A DNA stretch of 64,000 nucleotides, taken from positions 2,046,001 through 2,110,000 of the forward strand of contig OY781105.1 in NCBI GenBank assembly GCA_963676635.1, in the 5' to 3' direction. Positions 25,197 through 35,142 of this stretch are shown piece by piece. The DNA comes from GCA-002708315 sp963676635 (GTDB lineage Bacteria; Bacteroidota; Bacteroidia; Bacteroidales; F082). The notes below the pieces were generated by a model. It was not told the origin of the DNA and searched no databases. It was given only the letters and a program-made list of their open reading frames with translations. A program made the position numbers and the translations under genes. Positions within the stretch are counted from its first letter, which is position 1. Each line of letters begins with the position of its first letter.

Positions 25197-27395
25197 CTAA
25201 TTTCCTAATTCTGATAAAAATTTAATTCTTATCAACCTAATCTCTTCTTCACTATACTCCGACTCACCAAGTTCATCCAGAGCATCCTGTATTGAATCCG
25301 TTTCAGCTTCAGAGAAGTAGTCAAATATATCTTCCTGATGATATTCATCTACTTTTTCATCTATATAATAGCTAATGTCAAGTCTTGTACCGGAAAGTAC
25401 AATCTGTTCAATTTCCGTAAGCATTTCACTTAGCGACAGATTTTTAGCATGTGCGATATCATCCAAAGGCAACTTTCTGTCAATACTTTGAATAATGTAA
25501 ACCTTTAAGCCTGACTTATTAACAACAGACTTAATAACCATATCATTAGGTCGCGTAATTTCATTTTCTTCCACGTAACCTGAAATCAGTTCCAGAAAAG
25601 GTTTACCATATTTAGCCGCTTTTCCTGATCCTACACCTGAAATCTGTATCAGTTCTTGTTCTGTAATAGGATACTGAATAGTCATATCCACCAAAGAAGG
25701 GTCCTGAAAAATAACAAAGGGAGGAAGGTTCTCCTTTTTAGATATTTGCTTTCTAAGATCTTTTAATAATGCAAACAATACTTCGTCGGCACTACCCTGT
25801 TTCTGACCACCTCCTTTAAGAATAATCTCATCATCATCTTCACTATCATAAACATGATCTTTGGCAATCATTATGCTATATGGATTCTCAATAAAATCAC
25901 GACCTGCCTGAGTTATTTTGATAATTCCGTAGTTTTCAATCTCTTTTTCTGCAAGTTTATGAATCAATGCCTGACGGACCACCATAATCCAGTACTTCTC
26001 ATCCTGCTTTTTACCAATACCAAATACAGGAGACTGATCCATTTTAATAGACTTCACATCCCCGCTTTTCTTACCTGCAAGAATTTCTCCTATTATCTTT
26101 ATCTTAAATTGCTCTTTAAGGTCAACAATAACTTTCAATGCTAGTTGAATATCATCCTTACCCTCAAATTTCTCTTTAGGGTTAAGGCAGTTATCACACG
26201 CACCACAATTATCTTTACTATAAGATTCTCCAAAGTAGTGCAGCAATAATCTATGGCGACAAACAGAAGACTCAGCATAGGTAACAGTTTCAAAAAGCAA
26301 CTCTTTAGCAATTTCCTGTTCAGCAACAGGCTTATCTTTCATAAACTTCTCCAGCTTCTGAATATCGTCATAGCTATAAAAGGTAATACAATTGCCTTCC
26401 TGGCCATCTCTTCCTCCACGCCCTGTCTCCTGATAATACCCTTCAATACTTTTCGGAATATCATGGTGAATAACAAAACGTATGTCAGGCTTATCAATAC
26501 CCATACCAAATGCGATAGTAGCAACAATAACCTCCACATCTTCCATAAGGAACATATCCTGATTCTTTTTTCTTGTTGCAGCATCCAAACCAGCATGATA
26601 AGGAAGAGCCCGTATTCCGTTTACCACAAGAGTTTCGGCTATTTCTTCTACTTTCTTTCTGCTAAGGCAATAAACAATACCAGATTTACCCGGTTGTGTT
26701 TTAATATACTTAATAATATCCTTTATTACGTCTTTAGTTTTAGGACGAACCTCATAATACAGGTTTGTCCTATCAAATGACGCCTTATACACATTAGCGT
26801 CAGGTATCTCAAGATTCTTAAGTATATCTTCCTGCACTTTTAAAGTAGCTGTAGCCGTAAGAGCAATTGTAGGAAGATTAGGATTAATTGCATTCATGAT
26901 AGGCCTTAGTTTCCTGTATTCCGGACGAAAATCATGACCCCATTCAGAAATACAATGTGCCTCATCAATAGCAAAAAATGAAATATTTATTTTTTTGAGA
27001 AACTGTACGTTATCTTCTTTGGTAAGTGATTCAGGAGCCATATAAAGCAATTTTGTATGCCCTGCTAAAAGGTCTTCCCGCACTTTAATGATCTCAGATT
27101 TAGATAATGATGAATTCATAACATGTGCAATACCACTCTGGGTACCAAAGTTACGTATCATATCTACCTGATTCTTCATTAAAGCAATAAGCGGAGAAAC
27201 AACAATAGCTGTGCCTTCCTTTATTAATGCGGGCAACTGATAACAAAGCGATTTACCACCACCTGTAGGCATCACAACAAATGTATCTTTATTCTCAAGC
27301 ACATTCTTTATAATGTCTTCCTGCTCACCCTTAAAACTCGAAAATCCGAAAAAAGACTTTAGAATTTTCTTTGCCTCATTATTATCTATATTCAT
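25197..27395 (-). CDS. recQ: ATP-dependent DNA helicase RecQ
   Basis: A 3'-5' helicase acting in recombination and fork repair. Helicase motifs in order are MPTGGGKSLCYQLPAL (Walker A), the DEAH box in AIDEAHCISEWGHDFRPEY, TATATLKVQEDI and QETGRGGRDG (motif VI). The zinc-binding domain has CRHRLLLHYFGE and CGACDNCLNP. A winged RQC domain and an HRDC domain (about 530-605) follow, then a further acidic C-terminal part. ATG 27395 gives 732 residues; the upstream TTG adds only three. Confidence 0.95.
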   Translation of the reverse strand: MNIDNNEAKKILKSFFGFSSFKGEQEDIIKNVLENKDTFVVMPTGGGKSLCYQLPALIKEGTAIVVSPLIALMKNQVDMIRNFGTQSGIAHVMNSSLSKSEIIKVREDLLAGHTKLLYMAPESLTKEDNVQFLKKINISFFAIDEAHCISEWGHDFRPEYRKLRPIMNAINPNLPTIALTATATLKVQEDILKNLEIPDANVYKASFDRTNLYYEVRPKTKDVIKDIIKYIKTQPGKSGIVYCLSRKKVEEIAETLVVNGIRALPYHAGLDAATRKKNQDMFLMEDVEVIVATIAFGMGIDKPDIRFVIHHDIPKSIEGYYQETGRGGRDGQEGNCITFYSYDDIQKLEKFMKDKPVAEQEIAKELLFETVTYAESSVCRHRLLLHYFGESYSKDNCGACDNCLNPKEKFEGKDDIQLALKVIVDLKEQFKIKIIGEILAGKKSGDVKSIKMDQSPVFGIGKKQDEKYWIMVVRQALIHKLAEKEIENYGIIKITQAGRDFIENPYSIMIAKDHVYDSEDDDEIILKGGGQKQGSADEVLFALLKDLRKQISKKENLPPFVIFQDPSLVDMTIQYPITEQELIQISGVGSGKAAKYGKPFLELISGYVEENEITRPNDMVIKSVVNKSGLKVYIIQSIDRKLPLDDIAHAKNLSLSEMLTEIEQIVLSGTRLDISYYIDEKVDEYHQEDIFDYFSEAETDSIQDALDELGESEYSEEEIRLIRIKFLSELGN

Positions 27396-27551
27396 TCCCT
27401 TCAATATCTAGATAAAATATATCTTTGTCGTAATTATTGGTCAATGAGATTTCTCTAATTGACATTCGTAAATTTAGTACTTTTTTTAGTACCTATTGTT
27501 ACAAATATAAAAATAAATGTTCTTTTTTTAAAAAAATTAACAAAAAAATAA

Positions 27552-28517
27552 TTGAAGACAAAAGCAGAAATAAAGGAAACCGCTATAAAAACAATAACAA
27601 GAGAATATGATGCTATTGGCAACTTAGTGAATTTTGTTAATGATGATTTTATAGAAACAGTAAAATTGATATATAATTCTGAAGGAAGGGTAATTGTGAC
27701 TGGAATTGGAAAGAGTGCTATTATTGCTCAGAAGATAGTTGCTACTCTTAACTCAACTGGTACTCCTTCTGTTTTTATGCATGCTGCAGATGCTATCCAT
27801 GGCGACTTGGGAACAATTACTCCAAAGGATGTTATTATTGCTTTGTCAAAAAGTGGTGAATCACCCGAGATAAAGGTATTAATTCCTATCCTGCTTAACA
27901 GAAAAAATAAAATCATTGCTTTAACAGGAAACGTTAAGTCGTATCTGGCGCAAAACGCCGATTTTATTATTAACTCAACTGTAGATAAAGAGGCCTGCCC
28001 TAATAATCTTGCTCCTACAACAAGCACTACTGCCCAATTGGTGATGGGTGACGCTCTTGCTGTTACATTATTAAAACTAAGAGGCTTCTCAGTTTCTGAT
28101 TTTGCGCGTTCACATCCTGGTGGAGCTCTGGGTAAAAAGCTTTACTTGCGGGTTGGCGATTTATCTGTTCAAAATGAAATACCTAAAGTTAGTCCGGATG
28201 AAAGTATTACTGGTGTTATAATGGAGATTTCTTCCAAACGTTTGGGAGCTACTGCTGTAATCGAAAATGATATGCTTATTGGCATTATTACTGATGGCGA
28301 CCTTAGAAGAATGATCGAAAAATATAATGACTATAAGGGGTTAACTGCCAGAGATATAATGACAAAAAGCCCCATGTCGATTAGTAAAGATTCATTAGTG
28401 GTTAAAGCATTATCAATAATGCGTGAAAATAATATTACCCAATTGCCCGTTGTTGATAATAATAAATATATAGGTGTAATTCATCTTCATGATATACTAA
28501 AAGAAGGAATATTTTAA
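27552..28517 (+). CDS. kdsD: Arabinose-5-phosphate isomerase (KdsD/KpsF type)
   Basis: Converts ribulose 5-phosphate to arabinose 5-phosphate, the first step towards the Kdo sugar of lipopolysaccharide. An SIS domain (about 35-170, with VTGIGKSAIIAQKI and SKSGESPEI) is followed by two CBS domains (about 205-320). The start is TTG: the codon just upstream is TAA, and the next Met lies inside the SIS domain, so no ATG is possible. Length 321 matches the family. lptB follows after 9 bases, linking Kdo synthesis with LPS transport. Confidence 0.92.
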   Translation: MKTKAEIKETAIKTITREYDAIGNLVNFVNDDFIETVKLIYNSEGRVIVTGIGKSAIIAQKIVATLNSTGTPSVFMHAADAIHGDLGTITPKDVIIALSKSGESPEIKVLIPILLNRKNKIIALTGNVKSYLAQNADFIINSTVDKEACPNNLAPTTSTTAQLVMGDALAVTLLKLRGFSVSDFARSHPGGALGKKLYLRVGDLSVQNEIPKVSPDESITGVIMEISSKRLGATAVIENDMLIGIITDGDLRRMIEKYNDYKGLTARDIMTKSPMSISKDSLVVKALSIMRENNITQLPVVDNNKYIGVIHLHDILKEGIF

Positions 28518-28526
28518 TTCTGTATA

Positions 28527-29273
28527 ATGAAACTCTGGACAAAAGACCTGGTTAAAAAGTATCGTCAAAGAACTGTGGTGAACAGTGTGTCGATGGAAGT
28601 AAAAAGAGGAGAGATTGTAGGACTGCTGGGACCGAACGGTGCCGGTAAGACAACAAATTTCTATATGATTGTGGGGTTAATAAAACCTTTTTCCGGACAG
28701 GTTTTTTTAGATGATAAGGAAATTACAGAGGAACCTATGTATAAAAGAGCCCAAAGAGGTATTGGGTATCTTGCTCAGGAAGCTTCAGTTTTCAGACAAT
28801 TAAGTGTTGAAGATAACCTGAGAGCTGTGATGGAGTTTACTAAACTCAATAAAGCTGAACAAAATGAACGACTGGAATCATTACTTGATGAGTTTGGTCT
28901 GCAACATATCAGGAAGAGTAAAGGTATTCAACTTTCAGGAGGTGAAAGAAGACGTACCGAAATTGCAAGAGCTCTTGCCGTTGACCCAAAATTTATTCTT
29001 CTTGATGAACCTTTTGCAGGTGTTGACCCTATTGCGGTGGAAGATATTCAGTACATTGTTTCAAAATTAAAGGATAAAAATATTGGAATACTAATTACTG
29101 ACCATAATGTTCATGAAACTTTGTCAATTGTAGATAGAGCTTACTTGCTCTTTGAGGGTTCAATCTTAAAATCAGGTTCGGCGCAAGATCTTGCTGAAGA
29201 TGAACATGTAAGAAAGGTATACCTTGGTAAGAATTTCACTCTTAGAGACAAAAAACACATCAAAGATATCTAA
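28527..29273 (+). CDS. lptB: LPS export ABC transporter ATPase LptB
   Basis: ATPase of the LptB2FG complex that extracts LPS from the inner membrane. It has GPNGAGKTTNFYMIVG (Walker A), YLAQEASVFRQLSVEDN (Q-loop with the LptB-typical wording), LSGGERRRTEIARAL (signature) and FILLDEPFAGVDPIAV (Walker B). The switch histidine is in ITDHNV. It is 248 residues. It is the second gene of the kdsD-lptB operon. The operon terminator may be the hairpin at 29456-29491. Confidence 0.95.
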   Translation: MKLWTKDLVKKYRQRTVVNSVSMEVKRGEIVGLLGPNGAGKTTNFYMIVGLIKPFSGQVFLDDKEITEEPMYKRAQRGIGYLAQEASVFRQLSVEDNLRAVMEFTKLNKAEQNERLESLLDEFGLQHIRKSKGIQLSGGERRRTEIARALAVDPKFILLDEPFAGVDPIAVEDIQYIVSKLKDKNIGILITDHNVHETLSIVDRAYLLFEGSILKSGSAQDLAEDEHVRKVYLGKNFTLRDKKHIKDI

Positions 29274-29356
29274 ACATATGTTTTAAATGTCTAGCTTTTT
29301 AACTTCCCTAAAAGTAAAAAATTTGTTAAAAAAGTACCAATCCCAAATAAATGTAT

Positions 29357-29491
29357 TATATTTGCACCAGTTCTTCATGAACTATTAACTTTAGCAGGTT
29401 AATTTTTTGGGTTATCCCTCAATCATGAGGGTTTTTAGGTTAATATGTGAAAAGTCCCTAAGACCGCCTGGTCTTAGGGCTTTTCGTTTTT
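29357..29491 (+). ncRNA. Candidate small RNA with two 3' hairpins
   Basis: In the 352-bp gap between lptB and uvrC, a TATATTTG -7-like element (29357-29364) is followed by about 125 bases without an ORF. Two terminator-like hairpins follow: CCCTC/GAGGG with TTTTT (29416-29436), then a perfect 10-bp stem CCCTAAGACC/GGTCTTAGGG with a T-rich tail (29456-29491). Two terminators in series after an independent -7 element suggest either a short RNA or a double terminator for kdsD-lptB. No -33 element was seen and no known RNA family was recognised. Confidence 0.35.
29456..29491 (+). terminator. Strong Rho-independent terminator
   Basis: A perfect 10-bp stem (29456-29465 with 29470-29479) has a 4-base GCCT loop and is followed by CTTTTCGTTTTT. 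It points along the plus strand and ends transcription from lptB or from the candidate small RNA. Confidence 0.88.
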
Positions 29492-29625
29492 ATACGCCTG
29501 CATAAATTAATCATTGCGCAATCAAAAGCTTTAACTTACTGTTTTTAATCTCTATTATAATTTCCAATACTGGCTCGGTTTTAGTCTTAATCCCGTTAAC
29601 CTATTATACTTTCACAACTGGGGGC

Positions 29626-31434
29626 TTATGCTTTACCTCCTCCGAAATGAGCAACTACCACTTCAGCCTTGGCTTTTCCTATAACAACAGCGAGTTCATC
29701 AACAGTGGCTTCCTTTATTCTTTTTATGGATTTAAATTTACGTAACAGCTTTTGAGCTGTAGAGTAACCAACACCATCAATAGAAGTTAGTTCCGACTTA
29801 ATCGTTCCGGCTTCCCGCTTCTTCCTGTGATGTGTAATACCAAATCGATGTGCTTCATCACGGAGGCGCTGGATTATTTTCAATGTTTCTGAGGTTTTAT
29901 CTATATAAAGAGGTATAGAATCACCGGGGAAATATATCTCTTCAAGACGTTTGGCTATTCCAATTATGGCAATCTTTCCATACAAGCCTATTTCGTTCAG
30001 AGCTTTAACAGCAGAGCTTAACTGCCCCTTGCCTCCATCAACAATTACTAACTGTGGAAGCGCTTTGTTTTCTGTCAGTAACCGACTATACCTTCTTTTT
30101 ACAACCTCCTCCATTGATGCAAAATCATTAGGACCTTCAACAGTTTTTATGTTAAAATGACGATATTCTTTCTTGTTAGGGATGGTGTCCACAAACTGAA
30201 CCATCGCAGCAACAGGATATGATCCCTGAAAATTTGAGTTGTCAAAGCATTCGATAACGCTGGGCTCTGCTTTCATTCTCAAATCCTTTTTCATTTGAGC
30301 CAGTATACGCCTTTTATGCCTGTCAGGGTTCACCAGATCTTTCTGCTTTCTTCGGTCTATCATTACCTGTTTTGCATTTCTCTCACTAAGCTCTAACAGA
30401 TGCTTCTTATCACCGCGTTGAGGAACTGTAATCTTTACTTCTGGTATTTCAAACTCCGGCATAAATGGTAAAATCACTTCCTTTGACTCACTGTTAAACC
30501 GTTTTCTAAAATCCAGTAAACCAAAAGTAAGTATATCGCCATCACTCTCATCAAGCTTCTTACTTATTTCAACTGTATGGGCCTGAATAATGCTTCCGTT
30601 TATAACTTTCAGATAGTTAAGATAAACCTGCTTCTCTCCTCCAACCAATGACACAACATCAACATTATGAATCTTTGGGTTTACTATGGTAGATTTACTT
30701 CGGTACTTCTCCAGTACCTCTATCTTTTCTTTCACCCCCTGAGCAAGCTCAAACTCCATGTTTTCTGCCTTCTCATTCATCACTTTCTGGAACTCCGAAA
30801 TAACTGAGGTTATATTTCCTTTTATTATAGAACGTACCTGGGTAATCATCTCATTGTACTCTTCTTCACTCTGCTTTCCTATGCAAGGGGCCTTGCAGTT
30901 GCCTATATGGTATTCCAGACAAACCTTATACTTTCCTGACTCAATATTCTTTTCAGAAAGGTTAAGTGTGCATGTTCGCAAAGTGTACAACTGTTTTATT
31001 GTGTCAAGAATGGTTTTCATCATCCTTACAGATGCATAGGGACCAAAATACTCTGAGCCATCATTTATAACATGTCTTGTTGGGAAAATTCTAGGAAATG
31101 ATTCATTCTTTATGCATAACCATGGAAACGACTTATCATCTTTCAACTGTATATTATACCGTGGCTGGTACTTTTTAATAAGATTGTTTTCAAGTAGTAG
31201 AGCGTCCTGTTCGGTATTTGTTATTATGGTTTTTATATCCTTAATCTTACTTACAAGCAATCTTAGTTTTCCTGATTTATGTGATTTGGTAAAATAGCTG
31301 GTTACTCTCTTTTTAAGATTTTTAGCTTTTCCCACATAAATTATCTTCCCTTCTGAATCAAAATACTGATATACCCCGGGTTTACCGGGTAATGTCTTTA
31401 TTATTGTTTCTATATGACTATGCTTATTCTTCAT
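29626..31434 (-). CDS. uvrC: Excinuclease ABC subunit C
   Basis: Makes the two incisions in nucleotide excision repair. The N-terminal GIY-YIG nuclease has PGVYQYF and IIYVGKAKNLKKRV. A cysteine-containing region about 150-185 and a UVR domain (about 205-240) follow. The RNase H-like nuclease has ECFDNSNFQGSYPVA, and the C-terminus has tandem helix-hairpin-helix motifs (LTSIDGVGYSTAQKLL). Full length at 602. A TAGCTTTG -7 element lies 16-23 bases upstream of its ATG on the minus strand. Confidence 0.96.
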   Translation of the reverse strand: MKNKHSHIETIIKTLPGKPGVYQYFDSEGKIIYVGKAKNLKKRVTSYFTKSHKSGKLRLLVSKIKDIKTIITNTEQDALLLENNLIKKYQPRYNIQLKDDKSFPWLCIKNESFPRIFPTRHVINDGSEYFGPYASVRMMKTILDTIKQLYTLRTCTLNLSEKNIESGKYKVCLEYHIGNCKAPCIGKQSEEEYNEMITQVRSIIKGNITSVISEFQKVMNEKAENMEFELAQGVKEKIEVLEKYRSKSTIVNPKIHNVDVVSLVGGEKQVYLNYLKVINGSIIQAHTVEISKKLDESDGDILTFGLLDFRKRFNSESKEVILPFMPEFEIPEVKITVPQRGDKKHLLELSERNAKQVMIDRRKQKDLVNPDRHKRRILAQMKKDLRMKAEPSVIECFDNSNFQGSYPVAAMVQFVDTIPNKKEYRHFNIKTVEGPNDFASMEEVVKRRYSRLLTENKALPQLVIVDGGKGQLSSAVKALNEIGLYGKIAIIGIAKRLEEIYFPGDSIPLYIDKTSETLKIIQRLRDEAHRFGITHHRKKREAGTIKSELTSIDGVGYSTAQKLLRKFKSIKRIKEATVDELAVVIGKAKAEVVVAHFGGGKA

Positions 31435-31449
31435 ACTTAAAACTTATTA

Positions 31450-31457
31450 CAAAGCTA
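31450..31457 (-). promoter_or_regulatory. -7 promoter element for uvrC
   Basis: TAGCTTTG on the minus strand fits TAnnTTTG and is close to the uvrC start. No TTG was found at the -33 position. Confidence 0.4.
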
Positions 31458-31609
31458 TAAGAAATTGTAGAATATGGTTAAATTTATTTTATCACGAAGT
31501 GTTCAATGATGATGTAGTATTACCAGAATTAACTTAAAATTAATATAAAGCAATGAAAATTGGCGTATTAATTGTTACTTTGCACAGCGTTAATATTAAT
31601 AATAAAGTA

Positions 31610-32299
31610 ATGGATAATAGTAAGATTAACATTCTGTTAGTAGACGACGAAGAGGATATTCTGGAGTTTTTAAGTTATAATTTAAAGAAAGAGGGCTATC
31701 AGGTATTCACGGCAACAAATGGTGTAAAGGCTGTAGAAAAAGCAAAACGTCATAAACCTACGCTTATTCTAATGGATGTGATGATGCCTGAGATGGATGG
31801 AATAACAGCAGTTCAGGAAATAAGAAAAATCAAAGAATTGAATAATTCACTAATTATGTTCCTCACTGCCCGCTCAGAAGATTATTCACAGATTGCCGGT
31901 CTTGAAGCAGGCGCTGACGATTATGTATCGAAGCCTATCAGACCTAATGTGCTTGTTAGTAAGATTGCTGCTCTGTTACGCAGAAGTAATATTAACGATG
32001 AGAAAGAATCATCAGAAGTTATTGTAATTGATAATCTGATGATTGATCACGAAAAGTTTGTTGTTATTAAAGATGGTAGTGAAATAATCCTACCAAACAA
32101 AGAATTTAAAATGGTTTACCTTCTTGCATCATCTCCTGATAAAGTTTTCTCACGTGATGAGATATTTCATAAAGTCTGGGGTACTGATGTAATTGTAGGT
32201 GACAGAACTATTGATGTACACATACGAAAGATAAGAGAGAAAATCGGTCTTGAATATATAAAGACAGTAAAAGGAGTAGGTTATAAATTTAACCGATAA
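31610..32299 (+). CDS. OmpR/PhoB-family response regulator
   Basis: Two-component transcription factor. The receiver domain (about 1-120) has the acidic pocket in LVDDEEDI, the phospho-accepting aspartate in LILMDVMMPEMDG and the switch lysine in DDYVSKPIRP. The C-terminal winged helix (about 130-228) has the PhoB-type VWGTDVIVGDRTIDVHIRK. An ATG at 31553 is in frame, but its 19 extra residues do not look like a receiver start, so ATG 31610 is used (229 residues). The kinase gene overlaps its stop by one base. Confidence 0.9.
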   Translation: MDNSKINILLVDDEEDILEFLSYNLKKEGYQVFTATNGVKAVEKAKRHKPTLILMDVMMPEMDGITAVQEIRKIKELNNSLIMFLTARSEDYSQIAGLEAGADDYVSKPIRPNVLVSKIAALLRRSNINDEKESSEVIVIDNLMIDHEKFVVIKDGSEIILPNKEFKMVYLLASSPDKVFSRDEIFHKVWGTDVIVGDRTIDVHIRKIREKIGLEYIKTVKGVGYKFNR

Positions 32300-33345
32300 T
32301 GAAGATTAATTCACCAAAAACGATTGCCATTGTTAATGCCCTGATTATTTCAATAATCTCTGGTATTGCGCTTCTTATAGTGTCCTTTTCACAAACAGAA
32401 ATACATTTAAGCATTATAGGTGCTGTTGTTTTAATTGTTTTTGTTGTTTCATATTTCTTTATAAATTACAGTATCAGCATCTTCCTTAATGAAAAGATCA
32501 AGGTTATCTACAAAACTATTGGTAAATCCCGTTCATCTTTTAAAAATACTGAAACCGAAAGCAGTAACAATGATGTGCTGGAAATAGTAAATCAGGTTGT
32601 ATTACGCTGGAGCGAAGAAAAAAAGAAAGAGATAGAAGAGCTGAAGGAAATGGCGTCATACCGCAGAGAATTTCTTGGCAATGTTTCGCATGAGCTAAAG
32701 ACTCCTATATTTAACATTCAGGGTTATGTTCACACATTGCTTGAAGGAGGCATAAATGATGAGTCTATTAACAAAAAATTCCTTGAGAAATCTGTTAAAA
32801 GTATTAACCGGATGATTGCTCTTGTTGAAGACCTTGAGGAAATTAGCAAGCTTGAATCGGGTAATGTAAAGCTAAATGAGGAAGTTTTTAACATGGGCGA
32901 TCTTACAAAGGAGGTAATTGAGTTTCTTGAACATAAAGCTTCTAATAATAACACTACTGTTTCCATCAACAACACTCTGGCAAAGCAAATTAAAGTGAAA
33001 GCCGACAAAAAACGTATCAGGCAAGTTCTTATCAATCTTATCGATAATGCTATTAAATATGGTAACATGAAAAACGGAATGATAAGAATCTCTTTTTACG
33101 ACTTTGATAAAAACTACCTTGTTGAGGTTCAAGATAATGGTATGGGTATCCCTGAAGAGAATATTGTACGTGTTTTTGAAAGGTTTTATCGCACTGATCA
33201 AAGTCGCTCACGTGATAAAGGTGGTTCCGGACTGGGTCTGGCAATTGTAAAACATATAATTGAAGCGCACCGACAAACCATCAGCGTAAGAAGTAACCCC
33301 GGAGAGGGAACAACGTTTTCGTTTACCTTAAGAAAAGTTAGTTAG
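32299..33345 (+). CDS. Sensor histidine kinase (PhoR-like)
   Basis: A 348-residue membrane kinase paired with the preceding regulator (TAATG overlap). Two membrane helices (about 9-28 and 36-58) have almost no periplasmic loop between them, so the signal is probably sensed in the membrane or through partners. Then come a linker, the phospho-accepting His in FLGNVSHELKTPI, the N box LINLIDNAIKYG, G1 VEVQDNGMGIPEE and G2 GGSGLGLAIVKHI. The architecture resembles PhoR of Bacteroidota, but pst/phoU genes are not in the window. Confidence 0.9.
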   Translation: MKINSPKTIAIVNALIISIISGIALLIVSFSQTEIHLSIIGAVVLIVFVVSYFFINYSISIFLNEKIKVIYKTIGKSRSSFKNTETESSNNDVLEIVNQVVLRWSEEKKKEIEELKEMASYRREFLGNVSHELKTPIFNIQGYVHTLLEGGINDESINKKFLEKSVKSINRMIALVEDLEEISKLESGNVKLNEEVFNMGDLTKEVIEFLEHKASNNNTTVSINNTLAKQIKVKADKKRIRQVLINLIDNAIKYGNMKNGMIRISFYDFDKNYLVEVQDNGMGIPEENIVRVFERFYRTDQSRSRDKGGSGLGLAIVKHIIEAHRQTISVRSNPGEGTTFSFTLRKVS

Positions 33346-34320
33346 CTACTTATTTCTGTTTGCAGAGTATAAAATAATCTCTTTTAGTGATTCACTGTAT
33401 ACATTATCCGGCATTCCATCGATTATTGACAAAGCTTTACTACTATATTCGTTCATAACCTTTTCGGCATAAGCAAGACCCCCTGAGCTCGCAACCTTAT
33501 CAATCAAAGCATTTACTTTTCTTTCATCTTTATTATACCTTTTAATAGTACGGATTATCTCTCTTTTCTCACCCGCGCGTGAATTATTAATAAGGTATAT
33601 AAGAGGAAGTGTCATCTTCTTCTCCTTAATATCAATCCCGGTTGGTTTTCCTTTTTTCGAACTTCTTTCAAAATCAAGTATATCATCTTTTATCTGAAAA
33701 GCCATACCTGTTAGTTCACCAGCTTTCCACATTTGGTCAATAATCTCCTTGTCATCAGTAACAGAAGCTGCGCCAACGGCAAAGCACGATGCCAGTAAGG
33801 ACGCTGTTTTCTTCCTGATAACATCATAATATACTTCTTCATCAATATCCAGCCTGCGGGCTTTTTCAATTTGAAGCAGTTCGCCTTCACTCATTTCCTT
33901 TACAGCCTCCGACACTATCTCCAGCGTATGATAATCCTTTGAATTCAGCGCAAGCAACATACCTCTTGATAACAGATAATCACCAGCCAACACAGCAATT
34001 TTATTCTTCCAAAGAGCATTAACAGAAAACATTCCTCGTCTTCTGTCTGATTCGTCTACAATATCATCGTGAACAAGGGTAGCAGTATGTAATAACTCTA
34101 TCATTGCAGCAGCACGATATGTTGAATCATTAATTTCACCCAGCATACCAGCACTAACCAGCACCGTTAGAGGTCTCATTTGCTTGCCTTTAGTACGTAA
34201 GATATATTTCATTATGATGTCCAGTAACGGCGCTGATGACTTCACCGATTCCCTGAATACCTTCCTGTAAACCTTTAACTCATTTGCCAGTGTTTTTTCA
34301 ATCTGATTTATTGTTGACAT
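33346..34320 (-). CDS. Polyprenyl diphosphate synthase (octaprenyl type)
   Basis: Adds isoprene units to make the long chain of quinones. The first Asp-rich motif is LVHDDIVDESDRRRG and the second is QIKDDILDF. KGKQMRPLTVLVSAG and KKMTLPLIYLI complete the usual set. It has 324 residues. It converges on the kinase gene with no base between their stop codons, and it diverges from the radical SAM gene. Confidence 0.93.
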   Translation of the reverse strand: MSTINQIEKTLANELKVYRKVFRESVKSSAPLLDIIMKYILRTKGKQMRPLTVLVSAGMLGEINDSTYRAAAMIELLHTATLVHDDIVDESDRRRGMFSVNALWKNKIAVLAGDYLLSRGMLLALNSKDYHTLEIVSEAVKEMSEGELLQIEKARRLDIDEEVYYDVIRKKTASLLASCFAVGAASVTDDKEIIDQMWKAGELTGMAFQIKDDILDFERSSKKGKPTGIDIKEKKMTLPLIYLINNSRAGEKREIIRTIKRYNKDERKVNALIDKVASSGGLAYAEKVMNEYSSKALSIIDGMPDNVYSESLKEIILYSANRNK

Positions 34321-34346
34321 AGTAGTTCAAAATTAACCTATTTTTG
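34314..34346 (+). promoter_or_regulatory. Promoter for the radical SAM/SRAP pair
   Basis: TTG (34314-34316) and TATTTTTG (34339-34346) are 22 bases apart, close to the phylum's -33/-7 arrangement. The predicted start lies within about 10 bases of ATG 34361. Confidence 0.45.
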
Positions 34347-34360
34347 CAAAAACTTTAATT

Positions 34361-35140
34361 ATGGCCGGATTTTTATTTGACGAACTAATATTTGGACCGG
34401 TGTACAGCCGTCGTCTCGGCGTTTCACTTGGAATAAATCTACTACCAACAGATAATAAATACTGTAACTTTAACTGCATCTACTGCGAGTGTGGATGGAC
34501 CGAAAAGAAACCGGGAAAGAAGATTGTTCTCCCTAAAAGAGATAACTATCGTGAGAAACTTGAAAAGAAACTACAGGAGCTTCAGGGTACTGTTAATGAA
34601 CCTGACTCGATAACTTTTGCAGGAAATGGTGAGCCTACCATTCATCCGAAATTTGCTGAAATTATTGATGATACTATTGCAGCAAGAGATAAATATGCTC
34701 CCAAAGCTATTATCAGTATCCTTTCAAACGCTAGTATGCTCCATAAGCAGAATATTGTTGAAGCATTAAAAAAAACAGATCAACCTATATTGAAACTGGA
34801 TTCAGCTATTGCTGATACATTTGATGCTATCAATCAGGCTCAGGGTAGTTTAACACTGGAGAAGATTATGGATGGTTTGCTTTCTTTTGATGGAAAACTG
34901 ATTATTCAAACATTATTCCTTCGTGGTAATTATAATGGCAAACATATCGATAACACTACTGAAAAAGAGATAACCGAATGGATTAAGGCTATTAAGAAAA
35001 TTAACCCTGATCATGTTATGATATATCCTATCGACCGTGGTACACCTGCGAAAGATTTGGAAAAGATAAGCGAAAGCGAGCTTAATGCCATAGGCGAACG
35101 TGTGGAAAAAGAAGGCATTACTGCCAAAGTATATTATTAA
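34361..35140 (+). CDS. Radical SAM protein (COG0731-like)
   Basis: A 259-residue radical SAM enzyme. The cluster-binding motif is CNFNCIYCE (Cys-x3-Cys-x2-Cys, about residues 35-42), preceded by GPVYSRRLGVSLGINLLP, a start typical of COG0731 Fe-S oxidoreductases. TFAGNGEPTIHP supplies the GGE-like motif. Members of this group are mostly uncharacterised, so the reaction is not known. The SRAP gene starts 2 bases after its stop, so the two are cotranscribed. Confidence 0.85.
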   Translation: MAGFLFDELIFGPVYSRRLGVSLGINLLPTDNKYCNFNCIYCECGWTEKKPGKKIVLPKRDNYREKLEKKLQELQGTVNEPDSITFAGNGEPTIHPKFAEIIDDTIAARDKYAPKAIISILSNASMLHKQNIVEALKKTDQPILKLDSAIADTFDAINQAQGSLTLEKIMDGLLSFDGKLIIQTLFLRGNYNGKHIDNTTEKEITEWIKAIKKINPDHVMIYPIDRGTPAKDLEKISESELNAIGERVEKEGITAKVYY

Positions 35141-35142
35141 CA

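Noticed and set aside
27420..27427. TATCTTTG as the kdsD promoter
   Set aside because: It is about 125 bases upstream of the start and has no TTG at the -33 position; too weak to list.
31553..31609. N-terminal extension of the response regulator
   Set aside because: The receiver domain begins at the ATG at 31610; the upstream residues do not resemble a receiver start.
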